Assembly: GCF_014192575.1 (NCBI RefSeq)
Contig: NZ_JACHYC010000001.1
Location: 1,275,374-1,339,373, forward strand
Length of the DNA stretch: 64,000 nt
DNA from: Variovorax sp. Sphag1AA
Lineage (GTDB): Bacteria > Pseudomonadota > Gammaproteobacteria > Burkholderiales > Burkholderiaceae_C
Direction of reading: 5' to 3'
The notes under the pieces were generated by a model. That model was given only the letters and a program-made list of their open reading frames with translations. It was not told the DNA's origin and made no database searches. Positions 16,894-26,281 of the stretch are shown piece after piece. The position numbers and the translations under genes were made by a program. Position 1 is the stretch's first letter, and each line of letters begins with the position of its first letter.

Positions 16894-17481
16894 ATGTTCA
16901 AGCTGATCAAGCGCTACTGGATCACCATCAACCGGCCCAGCGCCTATTTCAGCCTGGGCTTTCTCACGCTGGGCGGCTTCATCGCCGGGGTGATCTTCTG
17001 GGGCGCGTTCAACACCGCGCTCGAACTCACGAACACCGAGGCCTTCTGCACCGGCTGCCATGAGATGCGCGACAACGTGTATCCCGAGCTGCAGACCACC
17101 ATCCACTACAGCAACCGCAGCGGCGTGCGCGCGCACTGCCCGGACTGCCATGTGCCGCACCGCTGGACGAGCAAGATCGCGCGAAAGATGCAGGCATCGA
17201 AGGAAGTGTGGGGAAAGATCTTCGGCACCATCAGCACGCGCGAGAAGTTCCTCGACCACCGGCTGGTGCTCGCCCAGCACGAGTGGGAGCGCATGAAGGC
17301 CAATGACTCGCTCGAATGCCGCAACTGCCACGACTACCAGTCGATGGACTTCACCCGCCAGAGCCAGCGCGCGCAGGCCATGCACTCGACCTTCCTTGCG
17401 AACGGCGAGAAGACCTGCATCGATTGCCACAAGGGCATCGCGCACCGCCTGCCCGACGTGGCCCAGGCAAAGAAACCCTAG
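16894..17481 (+). CDS. napC: Membrane tetraheme quinol dehydrogenase NapC
   Basis: A 195-residue NapC/NirT-family protein. One N-terminal membrane anchor ([21 protein letters not shown]) is followed by a periplasmic domain with four CxxCH motifs: CTGCH, CPDCH, CRNCH and CIDCH. It oxidises membrane quinol and feeds NapB/NapA. No napF, napG or napH is present here, so this is the minimal EDABC type of Nap system. It lies 12 bases after napB, and ccmA begins 3 bases after its stop codon. Confidence 0.95.
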   Translation: MFKLIKRYWITINRPSAYFSLGFLTLGGFIAGVIFWGAFNTALELTNTEAFCTGCHEMRDNVYPELQTTIHYSNRSGVRAHCPDCHVPHRWTSKIARKMQASKEVWGKIFGTISTREKFLDHRLVLAQHEWERMKANDSLECRNCHDYQSMDFTRQSQRAQAMHSTFLANGEKTCIDCHKGIAHRLPDVAQAKKP

Positions 17482-17484
17482 CGC

Positions 17485-18129
17485 GTGCCCGATCGCTCCG
17501 ACGACCCCGTCATCGAATCCGGCCTCACGGCCCGTGGGCTCGGCTTCTGCCGTGCCGGGCGACCTGTTTTCAGCGGCATCGATTTCGCACTCGGCCCCGG
17601 CGAGCTTCTGCAGGTGACCGGCGCGAACGGCAGCGGCAAGACCAGTCTGCTGCGCGTGCTGAGCGGATTGCTTCCGCCAGCGGAAGGCGAACTGCGCTGG
17701 TGCGACCGGCCGGTTCGGGCAGGTGAATCCGGCTACCTGCAATCGCTGGCCTATGTGGGCCACGCCGACGGCATCGATCCGGACCTGAGCGCTATCGAGA
17801 ACCTGCAGTTCGCGATACGCATTGCAGGCGGTGCGCCCATGCCTGCGCAGATCGAAGGCGCCCTGACGGCGTTCGGGATGGCGAACGCGATGCACACGCC
17901 GGTACGGACGCTGTCGCAAGGCCAGCGACGCCGCGTCGCGCTCGCGCGGCTTGCGCTGTTGCCGCGCGCGCTGTGGCTGCTCGACGAACCGCTGACTTCT
18001 CTCGACGAGCGCGCCGCCGACTGCTTCCATGCGCAACTCGATGCGCATCTGCAAGCGGGCGGCATGGCAGTCGTCGCCACGCACCAGCCGCTGGCCGTCG
18101 ATGGCCGCGCGCTGCACCTGGCGGGATAG
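17485..18129 (+). CDS. ccmA: Heme exporter ATP-binding protein CcmA
   Basis: A 214-residue ABC ATPase starting with GTG three bases after the napC stop codon. Walker A is GANGSGKTSLLRVLSG; the signature is LSQGQRRRVALARLAL; Walker B is ALWLLDEPLTSLDE. CcmA energises release of holo-CcmE from CcmC/D, working with CcmB. Its direct continuation from napC implies that cytochrome c maturation genes are transcribed with nap, as in Escherichia coli. No separate promoter is apparent before it. Confidence 0.95.
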   Translation: MPDRSDDPVIESGLTARGLGFCRAGRPVFSGIDFALGPGELLQVTGANGSGKTSLLRVLSGLLPPAEGELRWCDRPVRAGESGYLQSLAYVGHADGIDPDLSAIENLQFAIRIAGGAPMPAQIEGALTAFGMANAMHTPVRTLSQGQRRRVALARLALLPRALWLLDEPLTSLDERAADCFHAQLDAHLQAGGMAVVATHQPLAVDGRALHLAG

Positions 18130-18133
18130 GCGC

Positions 18134-18802
18134 ATGGCCAGGCTCTTCACCGCCATCGTGCTGCACGACGTATCGCTCGCGTGGCGGCGGCGCGGCAGCA
18201 TCCTGTCGTGCCTGCTTTTCTTCGTGATCGCAAGCAGCCTCTTTCCGCTGGCGATCGGGCCTGATCCGCAGCAGTTGCGCACGCTCGCGCCGGGCATCCT
18301 GTGGGTCGCGGCATTGCTCGCTTCGATGCTGTCGCTGTCGCGTCTCTTCTCGCAGGAGCACGCGGACGGCAGCCTCGACCAGCTCCTGCTGTCTCCGCAT
18401 CCTCTGGCCCTGCTGGTGCTGGCGAAGATCTCCGCGCATTGGGTGACGAGCGGCCTGCCGCTGATGCTGCTCACGCCGCTGCTCGCGCAGCAGTACGGCC
18501 TGCCTGTGTCCTCGTCCCTGCTGCTCGCCGCATCGCTCTTGATCGGCACGCCGGTGCTGAGCCTGATCGGTGGCGTGGGGGCGGCACTCACGCTGGGGCT
18601 GCGCGGCGGCGCGGTGCTGCTGTGCATCCTCGTGCTGCCGCTTTGCGTGCCGGTGCTGATCTTCGGCGCGGGTGCAGGTGCTGCGGCCGATGCAGGGCTC
18701 GATGTCGCGCCTCAGCTCTCGCTGCTCGGCGCGTGTCTCGCGCTGTCGCTTTTTCTTTGTCCGATCGCCACCGCAGCCGGGCTGCGCATCGCGATGGAGT
18801 GA
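18134..18802 (+). CDS. ccmB: Heme exporter membrane protein CcmB
   Basis: A 222-residue inner-membrane protein with about six hydrophobic spans (for example ILSCLLFFVIASSLFPLAIG and ILWVAALLASMLSLSRLFSQ). The segment FSQEHADGSLDQLLLSP is the cytoplasmic loop that marks CcmB. It forms the membrane part of the CcmAB(CD) complex. The start at 18134 is the first ATG after the ccmA stop (4-base gap); a longer in-frame start would overlap ccmA widely and is unlikely. Confidence 0.93.
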   Translation: MARLFTAIVLHDVSLAWRRRGSILSCLLFFVIASSLFPLAIGPDPQQLRTLAPGILWVAALLASMLSLSRLFSQEHADGSLDQLLLSPHPLALLVLAKISAHWVTSGLPLMLLTPLLAQQYGLPVSSSLLLAASLLIGTPVLSLIGGVGAALTLGLRGGAVLLCILVLPLCVPVLIFGAGAGAAADAGLDVAPQLSLLGACLALSLFLCPIATAAGLRIAME

Positions 18803-18810
18803 GCACATCG

Positions 18811-19575
18811 ATGAGCCATCTCCTGAATGCATCGACCCATGCGCCATCTGACGCGGCAAGCGCTTCCCGCTGGCGTTGGTTTGCCTTTGCCTCGCCACGG
18901 CGGTTCGATCCGCTTGCGCGTCGCTTCGCACCGTGGTTCTTCGCGGCAGCGATCGTGTTCGCGCTCGCGGGCCTCTACGTGGGCTTTCTCGTCGCACCGT
19001 CCGATGCGCAGCAGGGTGAGGTCTACCGCATCATCTTCATCCACGTGCCGGCCGCGTGGATGTCGATGTTCATCTACCTCGTGATGGCGATGTACTCGGC
19101 AATGGCGCTGGTCTTCCACACGCGGCTTTCATCGATGATGGCCTCCGCCCTCGCACCCACCGGCGCGATGTTCACCGCGATTGCACTGGCGAGCGGCGCG
19201 CTGTGGGGGCAGCCTACCTGGGGCACGTGGTGGGTGTGGGACGCGCGGCTCACGTCGGAGCTGCTCCTGCTCTTCCTCTACCTGGGCTACATGGCGCTCG
19301 AAGCGGCGATCGACGAGCCGCGTCGCGCAGAGCGCGCCTGCGCGGTGCTGGCGCTCGTTGGTTCTCTGAACGTGCCGGTCATCTACTTCTCGGTGCGCTG
19401 GTGGAACACGCTGCACCAGGGCGCATCCGTCAGCCTCACGGCCGCGCCGACGATGGCAATGACCATGCTCGTCGGCATGCTGCTGATGACGCTGGCCTGC
19501 TGGATGTATTCGATCGCGGTCGCACTGGTGCGGGTGCGGTGCATCCTGCGCGAGCGCGGCGTGCTGGGCGGTTGA
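18811..19575 (+). CDS. ccmC: Heme delivery protein CcmC
   Basis: A 254-residue inner-membrane protein with six spans and the tryptophan-rich WWD signature TWGTWWVWDARLTSELLL on the periplasmic side. IIFIHVPAAWMSMFIY and VPVIYFSVRWWNTLHQG contain the two histidines that flank the heme site. CcmC loads heme onto CcmE. The N-terminus (about 35 residues before the first span) is slightly long for the family, but the ATG at 18811 is the first possible start after ccmB. Confidence 0.95.
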   Translation: MSHLLNASTHAPSDAASASRWRWFAFASPRRFDPLARRFAPWFFAAAIVFALAGLYVGFLVAPSDAQQGEVYRIIFIHVPAAWMSMFIYLVMAMYSAMALVFHTRLSSMMASALAPTGAMFTAIALASGALWGQPTWGTWWVWDARLTSELLLLFLYLGYMALEAAIDEPRRAERACAVLALVGSLNVPVIYFSVRWWNTLHQGASVSLTAAPTMAMTMLVGMLLMTLACWMYSIAVALVRVRCILRERGVLGG

Positions 19576-19589
19576 TTCAGGAGAAACGA

Positions 19590-19730
19590 ATGGACCGGTT
19601 TGCACACCTTCTATCGGGCGGCCACGCGAGCTATGTGGGGGCCGCGTTCGGCATCACGGTCGTGCTGCTCGCGGTTGAACTCATCGCACTGCGCCTGCGA
19701 TTCAAGGCGGCGAAAGTCGATCGCCCATGA
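19590..19730 (+). CDS. ccmD: Small membrane protein CcmD
   Basis: A 46-residue single-span protein with CAGGAGA 6 bases before the ATG. The N-terminus has the CcmD-like [20 protein letters not shown], then a basic end ([12 protein letters not shown]). CcmD helps release holo-CcmE from CcmC. The stop codon overlaps the ccmE start by 4 bases. Identification rests on size, the conserved Tyr region and its position between ccmC and ccmE. Confidence 0.9.
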   Translation: MDRFAHLLSGGHASYVGAAFGITVVLLAVELIALRLRFKAAKVDRP

Positions 19731-20206
19731 CCCTGCGGCAACGTCGTCTCTTCATGCTGCTCGCAGCGCTCGTCTGCGCGGGTGTCGCGGTGGCGCTGGT
19801 GCTCAACGCCTTTCGGTCGAACCTGGTCTTTTTCTTCAGCCCTTCGCAAGTGGCGGCACACGAAGCGCCGGCCACGCGCACTTTCCGTCTCGGTGGGCTG
19901 GTGGAGGCGGGATCACTCAAGCGCGAAGGCGACGGCCTGACGGTGCGCTTCGTCGTGACCGACACCGCGCGCACCGTGCCGGTGGTCTATCACGGACTCC
20001 TGCCGGACCTCTTCCGCGAAGGCAAGGGCGTGGTGGCCAACGGCAAGCTCAGCTCGGACGGCGTGTTCGTCGCCAGTGAAGTGCTCGCCAAGCATGACGA
20101 GAACTACATGCCGCCCGAAGCCGCCGATGCGCTGAAGAAGGCCGACCAGGTGCGCAGGCAGATGGTCGATGCAAGCGACACGACGCCGAATCCGAAGAAG
20201 CCATGA
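19727..20206 (+). CDS. ccmE: Periplasmic heme chaperone CcmE
   Basis: A 159-residue membrane-anchored heme chaperone. One N-terminal anchor ([19 protein letters not shown]) is followed by an OB-fold domain ([36 protein letters not shown]). The heme-binding HxxxY motif is intact: His123 and Tyr127 in [12 protein letters not shown]. It carries heme from CcmC to CcmF. Starts and stops overlap its neighbours by 4 bases on both sides, so it is translated in a coupled chain. Confidence 0.96.
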   Translation: MTLRQRRLFMLLAALVCAGVAVALVLNAFRSNLVFFFSPSQVAAHEAPATRTFRLGGLVEAGSLKREGDGLTVRFVVTDTARTVPVVYHGLLPDLFREGKGVVANGKLSSDGVFVASEVLAKHDENYMPPEAADALKKADQVRRQMVDASDTTPNPKKP

Positions 20207-22194
20207 ACGCCGAACTCGGCCATTTCTGCCTCATCGTTGCGCTGCTCGTGGCCACGGTGCAGGCCGTTCTGCCGCTCGCCGGTGCCGCAACCGGCAGAAG
20301 CAGCTGGATGGTCGTGGCCCGCCCCGCCGCACGACTGCAAGGCGCGCTGGTGGTGGCGGCATTCGCTTCGCTCACCTGGGCCTTCGTGGACAACGACTTC
20401 AGCGTGCGCTACGTGGCGGCCAACTCCAACACCGCATTGCCGCTGGCCTATCGCGTCACTGCCGTCTGGGGCTCGCACGAAGGCTCGATGCTGCTGTGGA
20501 CGCTGATGCTCTCGCTGTGGTCGGTCGCGGTGTCGCTCTTCAGCCGGCGATTGCCGCCGGTGATGGTGGCGCGGGTGCTGGGGGTGATGGGTGCGATCAG
20601 CGTCGGCTTCCTGCTCTTCCTGCTGTTCGCGTCGAATCCCTTCCTGCGCCTGCTTCCGCCCGCCATGGAAGGGCGCGACCTCAACCCGCTGCTGCAGGAC
20701 CCGGGCATGGTGCTGCATCCGCCGATGCTCTACATGGGCTATGTGGGTTTCTCGGTGAGCTTCGCATTCGCGGTCGCGGCGTTGATCTCGGGCCACTTCG
20801 ATGCGGCATGGGCGCGCTGGGCGCGGCCGTGGACGCTGGCGGCATGGGCCTTTCTCACGACAGGGATCATGCTCGGCAGCGCCTGGGCCTACTACGAGCT
20901 GGGCTGGGGCGGCTGGTGGTTCTGGGACCCGGTCGAGAACGCCTCGTTCATGCCCTGGCTCGCCGGCACCGCGCTGATCCACTCGCTTGCCGCCACGGAG
21001 AAGCGTGGCGCGTTCAGGGCGTGGACGGTGCTGCTCGCGATCTTCACTTTCTCGCTGAGCCTGCTCGGCACCTTCCTCGTGCGCTCGGGCGTGCTGACGT
21101 CAGTGCACGCCTTCGCGGTCGATCCGCTGCGCGGCACCTTCATCCTGGCGCTGCTCGGGCTCGTGACCGGCGGGGCGCTGCTGCTTTTCGCGGTGCGTGC
21201 GCCTGCGCTCGCCAGACGTACCGAGTTCGCGGCGGTGTCGCGCGAAGCGCTGCTGCTGGCCAACAACGTGCTGCTCGCGGTGGCGGCCGCGACGGTGTTG
21301 CTGGGCACGCTGTATCCATTGCTGATCGACGTGATGGGCCTCGGCAAGATTTCCGTCGGACCGGCGTATTTCGAGCAGGTCTTCGTGCCACTGATGGCGC
21401 CCGCGGTGCTGCTGATGGGTGCCGCGCCGCTGATGCGCTGGCGCCGGAGCGAGTTGGCGGATCTGTCGAAGCGACTGCGCTGGTCCGCGGTTGCGAGCGT
21501 CGCGATCGCGCTCGGCCTGCTTGCGGTATTGCGAAACACCTCCGCGCTCACCGGACTGGGCTTGACGCTTGCCTGCTGGGCCATCGCCAGTGCAGTCGCG
21601 AGCTTCGCAGACCGCATGCGTCACCAGAGCGGCCGCCGGCTGGCGGCGCTTCGCCAGTTGCCGGCTGGCTATGTAGGCATGCTGCTGGCGCATGCCGGCG
21701 TGGGTGTGTTCATCGCAGGTGTCACGCTGGTCAGCAGCCAGGAGAGCACGCGCGAGCTGCCGATGAAGAACGGCGACACGGTGGAAGTGGCGGGCTACGC
21801 GTTCCGCTTCGATGGCGTATTGCCCGCGGCGGGCCCCAACTACGAAGCACTCGTCGGCGCGCTGACCGTGACGCGCGACGGCCACCCCGTGGCAACGCTC
21901 GCGCCCGAGCGGCGCATCTACCGCAGCCAGCAGATGCCGACCACCGAAGCCGCGATCGACGTCGGCTGGACGCGTGATCTCTACGTCGCCATCGGTGAAT
22001 CGCTCGGCGAGCACGGCTGGGCGGTGCGGCTCTACGTGAAGCCCTTCGTCGGCTGGATCTGGGCCGGCTGCCTGCTGATGGCCCTCGGCGGGCTACTGGC
22101 CGCAAGCGACCGCCGCTATCGACTTGCACGACGCACGAGTGTGGTCGACAGCGCCGCGCCGGCAGCGCTCGTACACAGCGAGGCACAGGCATGA
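20203..22194 (+). CDS. ccmF: Cytochrome c heme lyase subunit CcmF
   Basis: A 663-residue polytopic protein, normal length. It contains the WWD domain ([19 protein letters not shown]), [40 protein letters not shown] and a large C-terminal periplasmic loop ([13 protein letters not shown]...) before the last span. CcmF receives heme from CcmE and attaches it to apocytochromes together with CcmH. It overlaps ccmE and ccmG by 4 bases each. All hallmark segments are present and no frameshift is seen. Confidence 0.97.
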   Translation: MNAELGHFCLIVALLVATVQAVLPLAGAATGRSSWMVVARPAARLQGALVVAAFASLTWAFVDNDFSVRYVAANSNTALPLAYRVTAVWGSHEGSMLLWTLMLSLWSVAVSLFSRRLPPVMVARVLGVMGAISVGFLLFLLFASNPFLRLLPPAMEGRDLNPLLQDPGMVLHPPMLYMGYVGFSVSFAFAVAALISGHFDAAWARWARPWTLAAWAFLTTGIMLGSAWAYYELGWGGWWFWDPVENASFMPWLAGTALIHSLAATEKRGAFRAWTVLLAIFTFSLSLLGTFLVRSGVLTSVHAFAVDPLRGTFILALLGLVTGGALLLFAVRAPALARRTEFAAVSREALLLANNVLLAVAAATVLLGTLYPLLIDVMGLGKISVGPAYFEQVFVPLMAPAVLLMGAAPLMRWRRSELADLSKRLRWSAVASVAIALGLLAVLRNTSALTGLGLTLACWAIASAVASFADRMRHQSGRRLAALRQLPAGYVGMLLAHAGVGVFIAGVTLVSSQESTRELPMKNGDTVEVAGYAFRFDGVLPAAGPNYEALVGALTVTRDGHPVATLAPERRIYRSQQMPTTEAAIDVGWTRDLYVAIGESLGEHGWAVRLYVKPFVGWIWAGCLLMALGGLLAASDRRYRLARRTSVVDSAAPAALVHSEAQA

Positions 22195-22733
22195 CGCGCT
22201 TCCTGTTGCCACTCGGCGTGTTCCTCGCATTGGCCATCGCGCTCGCGGCCGGCCTGAGCCGCGACCCACGCGCGCTCCCGTCGCCGCTGGTCGGCAAGCC
22301 CGCGCCGGCGTTCGAGCTTCCGCTGCTCGACAACGAAGCGCGCAGCCTGCGCAGCAGCGACATGCAGGGCAAGGTGTGGGTGCTCAACGTCTGGGCCTCT
22401 TGGTGCACGCCTTGCCAACTCGAGCATCCCTTGCTCGTCGACTTCGCGTCGCGCACGCGCGTGCCGGTGGTTGGCCTGAACTACAAGGACCAGCCCGCGG
22501 CCGCCCGCGCATGGCTCCAGCGGCTCGGCAATCCCTACGCGGCGACGATGACCGATCTCGATGGGCGCACGGGCATCGACTTCGGCGTCTACGGCGTGCC
22601 GGAGACTTTCGTGATCGATCGCAGCGGAAGGGTCCGCTTCCGTCATGCCGGACCGATGACGCCCGAGGTGCTCGAACACACGCTGACGCCGCTGCTGCTC
22701 GATCTGGAGCGCGAAAAGGACGGTCATGCGTAG
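22191..22733 (+). CDS. ccmG: Thiol:disulfide interchange protein CcmG (DsbE)
   Basis: A 180-residue membrane-anchored thioredoxin-like protein. The N-terminal anchor is FLLPLGVFLALAIALAAGLS. The active site is WASWCTPCQLEHP, and GVYGVPETFVIDRSGRVRFR holds the cis-proline loop. It keeps the CxxCH cysteines of apocytochromes reduced before heme attachment. It overlaps ccmF by 4 bases and ccmH by 8. Confidence 0.95.
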   Translation: MTRFLLPLGVFLALAIALAAGLSRDPRALPSPLVGKPAPAFELPLLDNEARSLRSSDMQGKVWVLNVWASWCTPCQLEHPLLVDFASRTRVPVVGLNYKDQPAAARAWLQRLGNPYAATMTDLDGRTGIDFGVYGVPETFVIDRSGRVRFRHAGPMTPEVLEHTLTPLLLDLEREKDGHA

Positions 22734-23178
22734 TGGCATCACCGCCCTCCTGTTCGCTCTCACGCTCGCGAGTGCGTTCGCCTCGCCCACCGATGACGAG
22801 CAGCTCGACGCGCGCGTGCATGCGTTGTCGCACGAGCTGCGCTGTGTGGTCTGCCAGAACCAGACGCTCGCCGATTCGCAAGCTGACCTCGCCGTCGACC
22901 TTCGGCGGCAGATTCGCGAACAGATGCGCGCCGGCAAGAGCGATGCGGCAGTCAAGGACTTCCTCGTGCAGCGCTACGGCGACTTCGTGCTCTACAAGCC
23001 GCCGCTCAAACCGGTAACGTTGCTGCTCTGGTTCGGACCATTGCTGTTGCTGGTGATCGTGGCCGCCGCGATCGTAAGCAACCGGCGGCGCGCTTCCCCG
23101 TCGACCGCGCCCCTTGGCGAGGCCGACCGGCAGCGGCTCGATGCGCTGCTCGACCGGTCTCCGGAGTCACCGCAATGA
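22726..23178 (+). CDS. ccmH: Cytochrome c maturation protein CcmH (CcmL type)
   Basis: A 150-residue protein with an N-terminal signal (ITALLFALTLASAFA), the redox motif LRCVVCQNQTLADSQADLAV and a membrane span near residue 105 (LLLWFGPLLLLVIVAAAIVS). It reduces the disulfide in the apocytochrome CxxCH motif. The TPR part that is fused to CcmH in E. coli is a separate gene here (ccmI). A short acidic/Arg tail follows the span. It overlaps ccmG by 8 bases and ccmI by 4. Confidence 0.94.
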   Translation: MRSGITALLFALTLASAFASPTDDEQLDARVHALSHELRCVVCQNQTLADSQADLAVDLRRQIREQMRAGKSDAAVKDFLVQRYGDFVLYKPPLKPVTLLLWFGPLLLLVIVAAAIVSNRRRASPSTAPLGEADRQRLDALLDRSPESPQ

Positions 23179-24422
23179 CGGTCTTCTGGCTTCTCGCGGC
23201 AGCGCTGATCGCGTTCACGATGGCGGGGCTGCTGCGCCCGCTTCTTCGTGCAGGCCGAGCACCGCAACAGCCGCAATCCGACGGCACAGCGGATCTCTAC
23301 CGCGGCCAGTTGGACGAGCTCGAAGCCGACGTTCGCGCCGGTGTGCTCGCGCCGGAACATCGCGGCCAGGCGCGTGACGAAGTGGGCCGCCGGTTGCTCG
23401 ACGACGCGGGCTCGCTCGACGCAGCCGCTTCAGCGCCGAATCGCCCTTCCCCGCTCCTTGCTGCCGCCCTGCTTGCATTGCTGCCCAGCGCGGCGATCGT
23501 GCTGTACCTGCATCTAGGCAATCCGATCGCACTCTGGGAAGCATCCGATCCGGGTCACGGGCATGACGGCGCACCCAGCGCCGCGCAGATCGAGGGCATG
23601 GTCAACCAGCTCGCCCAGCGCTTGCGCAGCGAGCCCGACGATCTCGAAGGCTGGGTGATGCTCGCGCGTTCCTACGCCGCGCTGGAGCGTCCCGGCGATG
23701 CCGCGATGGCCTACGCGAAGGCCGTGGCGCTCGCGCCCGACGAAGCATCGCTCCGGGCCGACTATGCCGACGTGCTCGCCAGCGTCGAAGGCGGCGTGCT
23801 CAACGGCCTCGCGTTCGCGCAGATCCAGCGTGCGCTGGCACTGGACCCTGACCAGCCCAAGGCGCTCGCGCTTTCCGCCAGCGCCGCCATGGAGCGCGGC
23901 GACACGCAGGAAGCCTTGCGGCAGTGGCAACATCTGCATCGGCTGCTGCCACCGGATTCCCAAACGGCGGCCCGCGTGGCGGCGAACATCGCGCAGATCG
24001 GCGGGCCGGCCGCGCCTGCAGGGGCTGCTCCGCAACAAGTGGCTCCCGAAGCGGTCACCGGCCGGGTCTCACTCGGCAGCAAGCTCCCGAGAACGCCCGC
24101 GGCCAGCGAAACCGTCTTCATCTATGCGCGGGCCGCCGAAGGGCCCCGCATCCCGCTGGCCGTGACGAAGCGCCGCGTGAGCGATCTGCCGTTCAACTTC
24201 GTGCTGGACGACAGCCTTGCGATGCGCCCGGACCACCGCCTGTCGGGCGCAACCCGGGTCATCGTCGAGGCGCGCATCTCGCAAAGCGGCCAGGCGACGC
24301 CTTCGGAAGGCGACCTGATCGGCAGTTCGGGCCCGGTGAGCCCCGGCGCGCGCGACCTGGGGATCGTCATCGACAGCGTCGTGGGTGCCCGTCCGACGCA
24401 ACTGCCAAGCGGCTCCCGCTAG
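23175..24422 (+). CDS. ccmI: Apocytochrome chaperone CcmI
   Basis: A 415-residue bitopic protein. Two spans (LLAAALIAFTMAGLLRPLL; LLAAALLALLPSAAIVLYLH) flank a cytoplasmic loop containing DLYRGQLDELEADVRAGVL. TPR repeats (EGWVMLARSYAALERPGDAA, KALALSASAAMERGDTQEA) lie in residues 150-270. The C-terminal periplasmic domain (FIYARAAEGPRIPLAVTKRR, LPFNFVLDDSLAM) is typical of the long CcmI form. It binds the C-terminus of apocytochromes c and hands them to CcmH/CcmF. It is the last gene of the nap-ccm run. Confidence 0.92.
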   Translation: MTVFWLLAAALIAFTMAGLLRPLLRAGRAPQQPQSDGTADLYRGQLDELEADVRAGVLAPEHRGQARDEVGRRLLDDAGSLDAAASAPNRPSPLLAAALLALLPSAAIVLYLHLGNPIALWEASDPGHGHDGAPSAAQIEGMVNQLAQRLRSEPDDLEGWVMLARSYAALERPGDAAMAYAKAVALAPDEASLRADYADVLASVEGGVLNGLAFAQIQRALALDPDQPKALALSASAAMERGDTQEALRQWQHLHRLLPPDSQTAARVAANIAQIGGPAAPAGAAPQQVAPEAVTGRVSLGSKLPRTPAASETVFIYARAAEGPRIPLAVTKRRVSDLPFNFVLDDSLAMRPDHRLSGATRVIVEARISQSGQATPSEGDLIGSSGPVSPGARDLGIVIDSVVGARPTQLPSGSR

Positions 24423-24514
24423 GTTGTGGACGATTTGCCACGCGCCTTTCCGGCCGGCGCGGAACGTGGCATTCTTGCGCCGGGAGTCGCTCCACGCCAT
24501 CTCCGGAGGTTTGC

Positions 24515-25435
24515 ATGGCTGCTCGTTCACTCGCCTCGTTGTCGCTCAGCTTTGGCCTGGTATCCATTCCGGTCAAGCTCTACTCCGCTACGGAAAGCAG
24601 CGCGACGGTCCGCTTCAACCTGCTCGCCAAGGATGGCTCTCGCGTCAAGCAGCAGTACGTTTCGGAGAAGGACCCATCGATCGTGGTGCCACGCTCCGAG
24701 ATGGTGAAGGGCTACGAGTTCGAGAAGGACCGCTACGTGATCTTCACGCCCGACGAGCTCAAGGCCGTCGAGGACAGCGCGACCCACACCATCGAGATCG
24801 TCGCGTTCATCCCGGAGCGCGCGGTCGACCCGATCTTCTACGACAAGGCCTACTACATCGCCCCCGACAAGCGCGGTGCCAAGCCCTACACGCTCCTGCT
24901 TGCGGCCATGCACAAGAGCGGCCAGTGCGCGCTCGCGAAGTGGACCTGGAAGGGCAAGCAATACGTGGTGCAGGTTCGCGCGCACGAGGACGGGCTGGTG
25001 CTTCAGCAGCTCCTCTATGCGGACGAAGTGCGTTCGATGAAGGAACTCCAGATCGAGCAGGTCTCGCCCTCGGAAGCCGAAGTGAAGCTCGCGCTGCAGC
25101 TCATCGACCAGATTTCGCAGGAGAGCTACGACCCGACGCAGTTCGTCGACGAGGAGAAGAAGCGCATCCTCGCGGCTATCGACGCAAAGATCGCCGGCGA
25201 GCAGGTGATCGCCGTCGAACACCACGAAGAGGCCTCCAGCGGAGGTCAGATCATCGACCTCACTGAAATGCTGAAGGCCAGCCTTGCGAAGTCCGGAGCA
25301 GGCAAGCGGCCCACGCGCGCGCCAGCCGAAGAAGTCGTCACGCCCATGGTCGCGAACGAACGCAAGGGCGCCAAGCGGGCCGCCAAGGCCGTTGTCGAAG
25401 CGCCGGTCGCCGCCAAGGCGCGTTCCAGGAAGTGA
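24515..25435 (+). CDS. ku: Ku protein for non-homologous end joining
   Basis: A 306-residue bacterial Ku homodimer subunit. The core beta-barrel is recognisable (SLSFGLVSIPVKLYSATES, KGYEFEKDRYVIFTPDELKA, PYTLLLAAMHKSGQCALAKW), followed by a Lys/Ala-rich C-terminal tail (ERKGAKRAAKAVV...ARSRK) that in other Ku proteins aids DNA and LigD contact. GGAGG lies 5 bases before the ATG. Ku binds double-strand break ends and recruits ligase LigD, which is not encoded in this window. The stop codon overlaps the start of the next gene. Confidence 0.95.
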   Translation: MAARSLASLSLSFGLVSIPVKLYSATESSATVRFNLLAKDGSRVKQQYVSEKDPSIVVPRSEMVKGYEFEKDRYVIFTPDELKAVEDSATHTIEIVAFIPERAVDPIFYDKAYYIAPDKRGAKPYTLLLAAMHKSGQCALAKWTWKGKQYVVQVRAHEDGLVLQQLLYADEVRSMKELQIEQVSPSEAEVKLALQLIDQISQESYDPTQFVDEEKKRILAAIDAKIAGEQVIAVEHHEEASSGGQIIDLTEMLKASLAKSGAGKRPTRAPAEEVVTPMVANERKGAKRAAKAVVEAPVAAKARSRK

Positions 25436-26265
25436 CGCTCGACCATCCTGAAACACCGCACACCCTGCGCAGCATCCAGGAGATGCTGGGCCTCTCGCGG
25501 AGTGCGATCGCGGGGCTGATTGCCAACGGATTCGTGAGCCCCAAGCGCGGGCCGCGCAACGCCTATCGCTTTTCGTTCAGGGACGTGGTGCTGCTGCGCA
25601 CCGCGCACGACCTGCAGCAGGCTGACATCCCCACACGCAAGATCCTCCGCGCGCTGCAGCGCCTGAAGGCAACGCTGCCGGAAGAGCTGCCGCTGACCGG
25701 GCTGCGCATCACCGCGGTCGGCAATTCCATCGCGGTGCACGACCGTGAAAGTCGATGGGAAGCGGAAACCGGCCAACTGCTGATGGATTTCGACGTGGCC
25801 GCCACACGCGGATCCGTCGCCTTCGTGGACCGCCGGCGCGAACCCACCGCGCCGGCGGTGTCCGCGGAGGAGGTCTTCGCGCGCGCGGAAGTGCTCGAAT
25901 CAAAAGACATGAAGGCAGCGGAAGCGGCCTACCGCGAAGTGCTTGCCATCGCACCCGACCACGCAGACGCCTACCTGAACCTCGGCGCGATCCTCTGCGA
26001 ATCCGATCGGCAGGCCGAAGCGGCGCATCTCTACGACGACGCGCTGCACCGCCTTCCGGACGTGCCGCTGCTGCACTTCAATCGCGCGGTGGCGCTGGAG
26101 GACCTGGGGCGACTCGACGAGGCGATCCAGTCCTATGAGCGCTGCCTGAAGCTGGACCCGACTATCGGCGACGCGCACTTCAATGTCGGTCGGCTGTACG
26201 ACCACCTCGGCCACCGGCGCGAGGCGATCCGGCATTTCAGCGCCTACAGGCGGCTTCAGAAGTAG
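25432..26265 (+). CDS. MerR-type HTH / TPR fusion protein coupled to ku
   Basis: A 277-residue protein with GTG start overlapping the ku stop codon by 4 bases. Residues 10-60 form a MerR-like helix-turn-helix (LRSIQEMLGLSRSAIAGLIA, VSPKRGPRNAYRFSFRDVVL). A middle domain (about 75-130, GLRITAVGNSIAVHDRESRW) follows, then at least three TPR units (AYREVLAIAPDHADAYLNLG, LYDDALHRLPDVPLLHFNRA, YERCLKLDPTIGDAHFNVGR). No metal- or drug-binding cysteine is seen. The coupling suggests that it acts with Ku, as regulator or scaffold of end joining; this is inference. Confidence 0.85.
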   Translation: MTLDHPETPHTLRSIQEMLGLSRSAIAGLIANGFVSPKRGPRNAYRFSFRDVVLLRTAHDLQQADIPTRKILRALQRLKATLPEELPLTGLRITAVGNSIAVHDRESRWEAETGQLLMDFDVAATRGSVAFVDRRREPTAPAVSAEEVFARAEVLESKDMKAAEAAYREVLAIAPDHADAYLNLGAILCESDRQAEAAHLYDDALHRLPDVPLLHFNRAVALEDLGRLDEAIQSYERCLKLDPTIGDAHFNVGRLYDHLGHRREAIRHFSAYRRLQK

Positions 26266-26281
26266 CCGCGCGGCGCGATGC

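Noticed and set aside
16351..18627. A 758-residue open frame opposite napB-napC-ccmA-ccmB
   Set aside because: It opposes four clearly assigned genes and lacks any family pattern.
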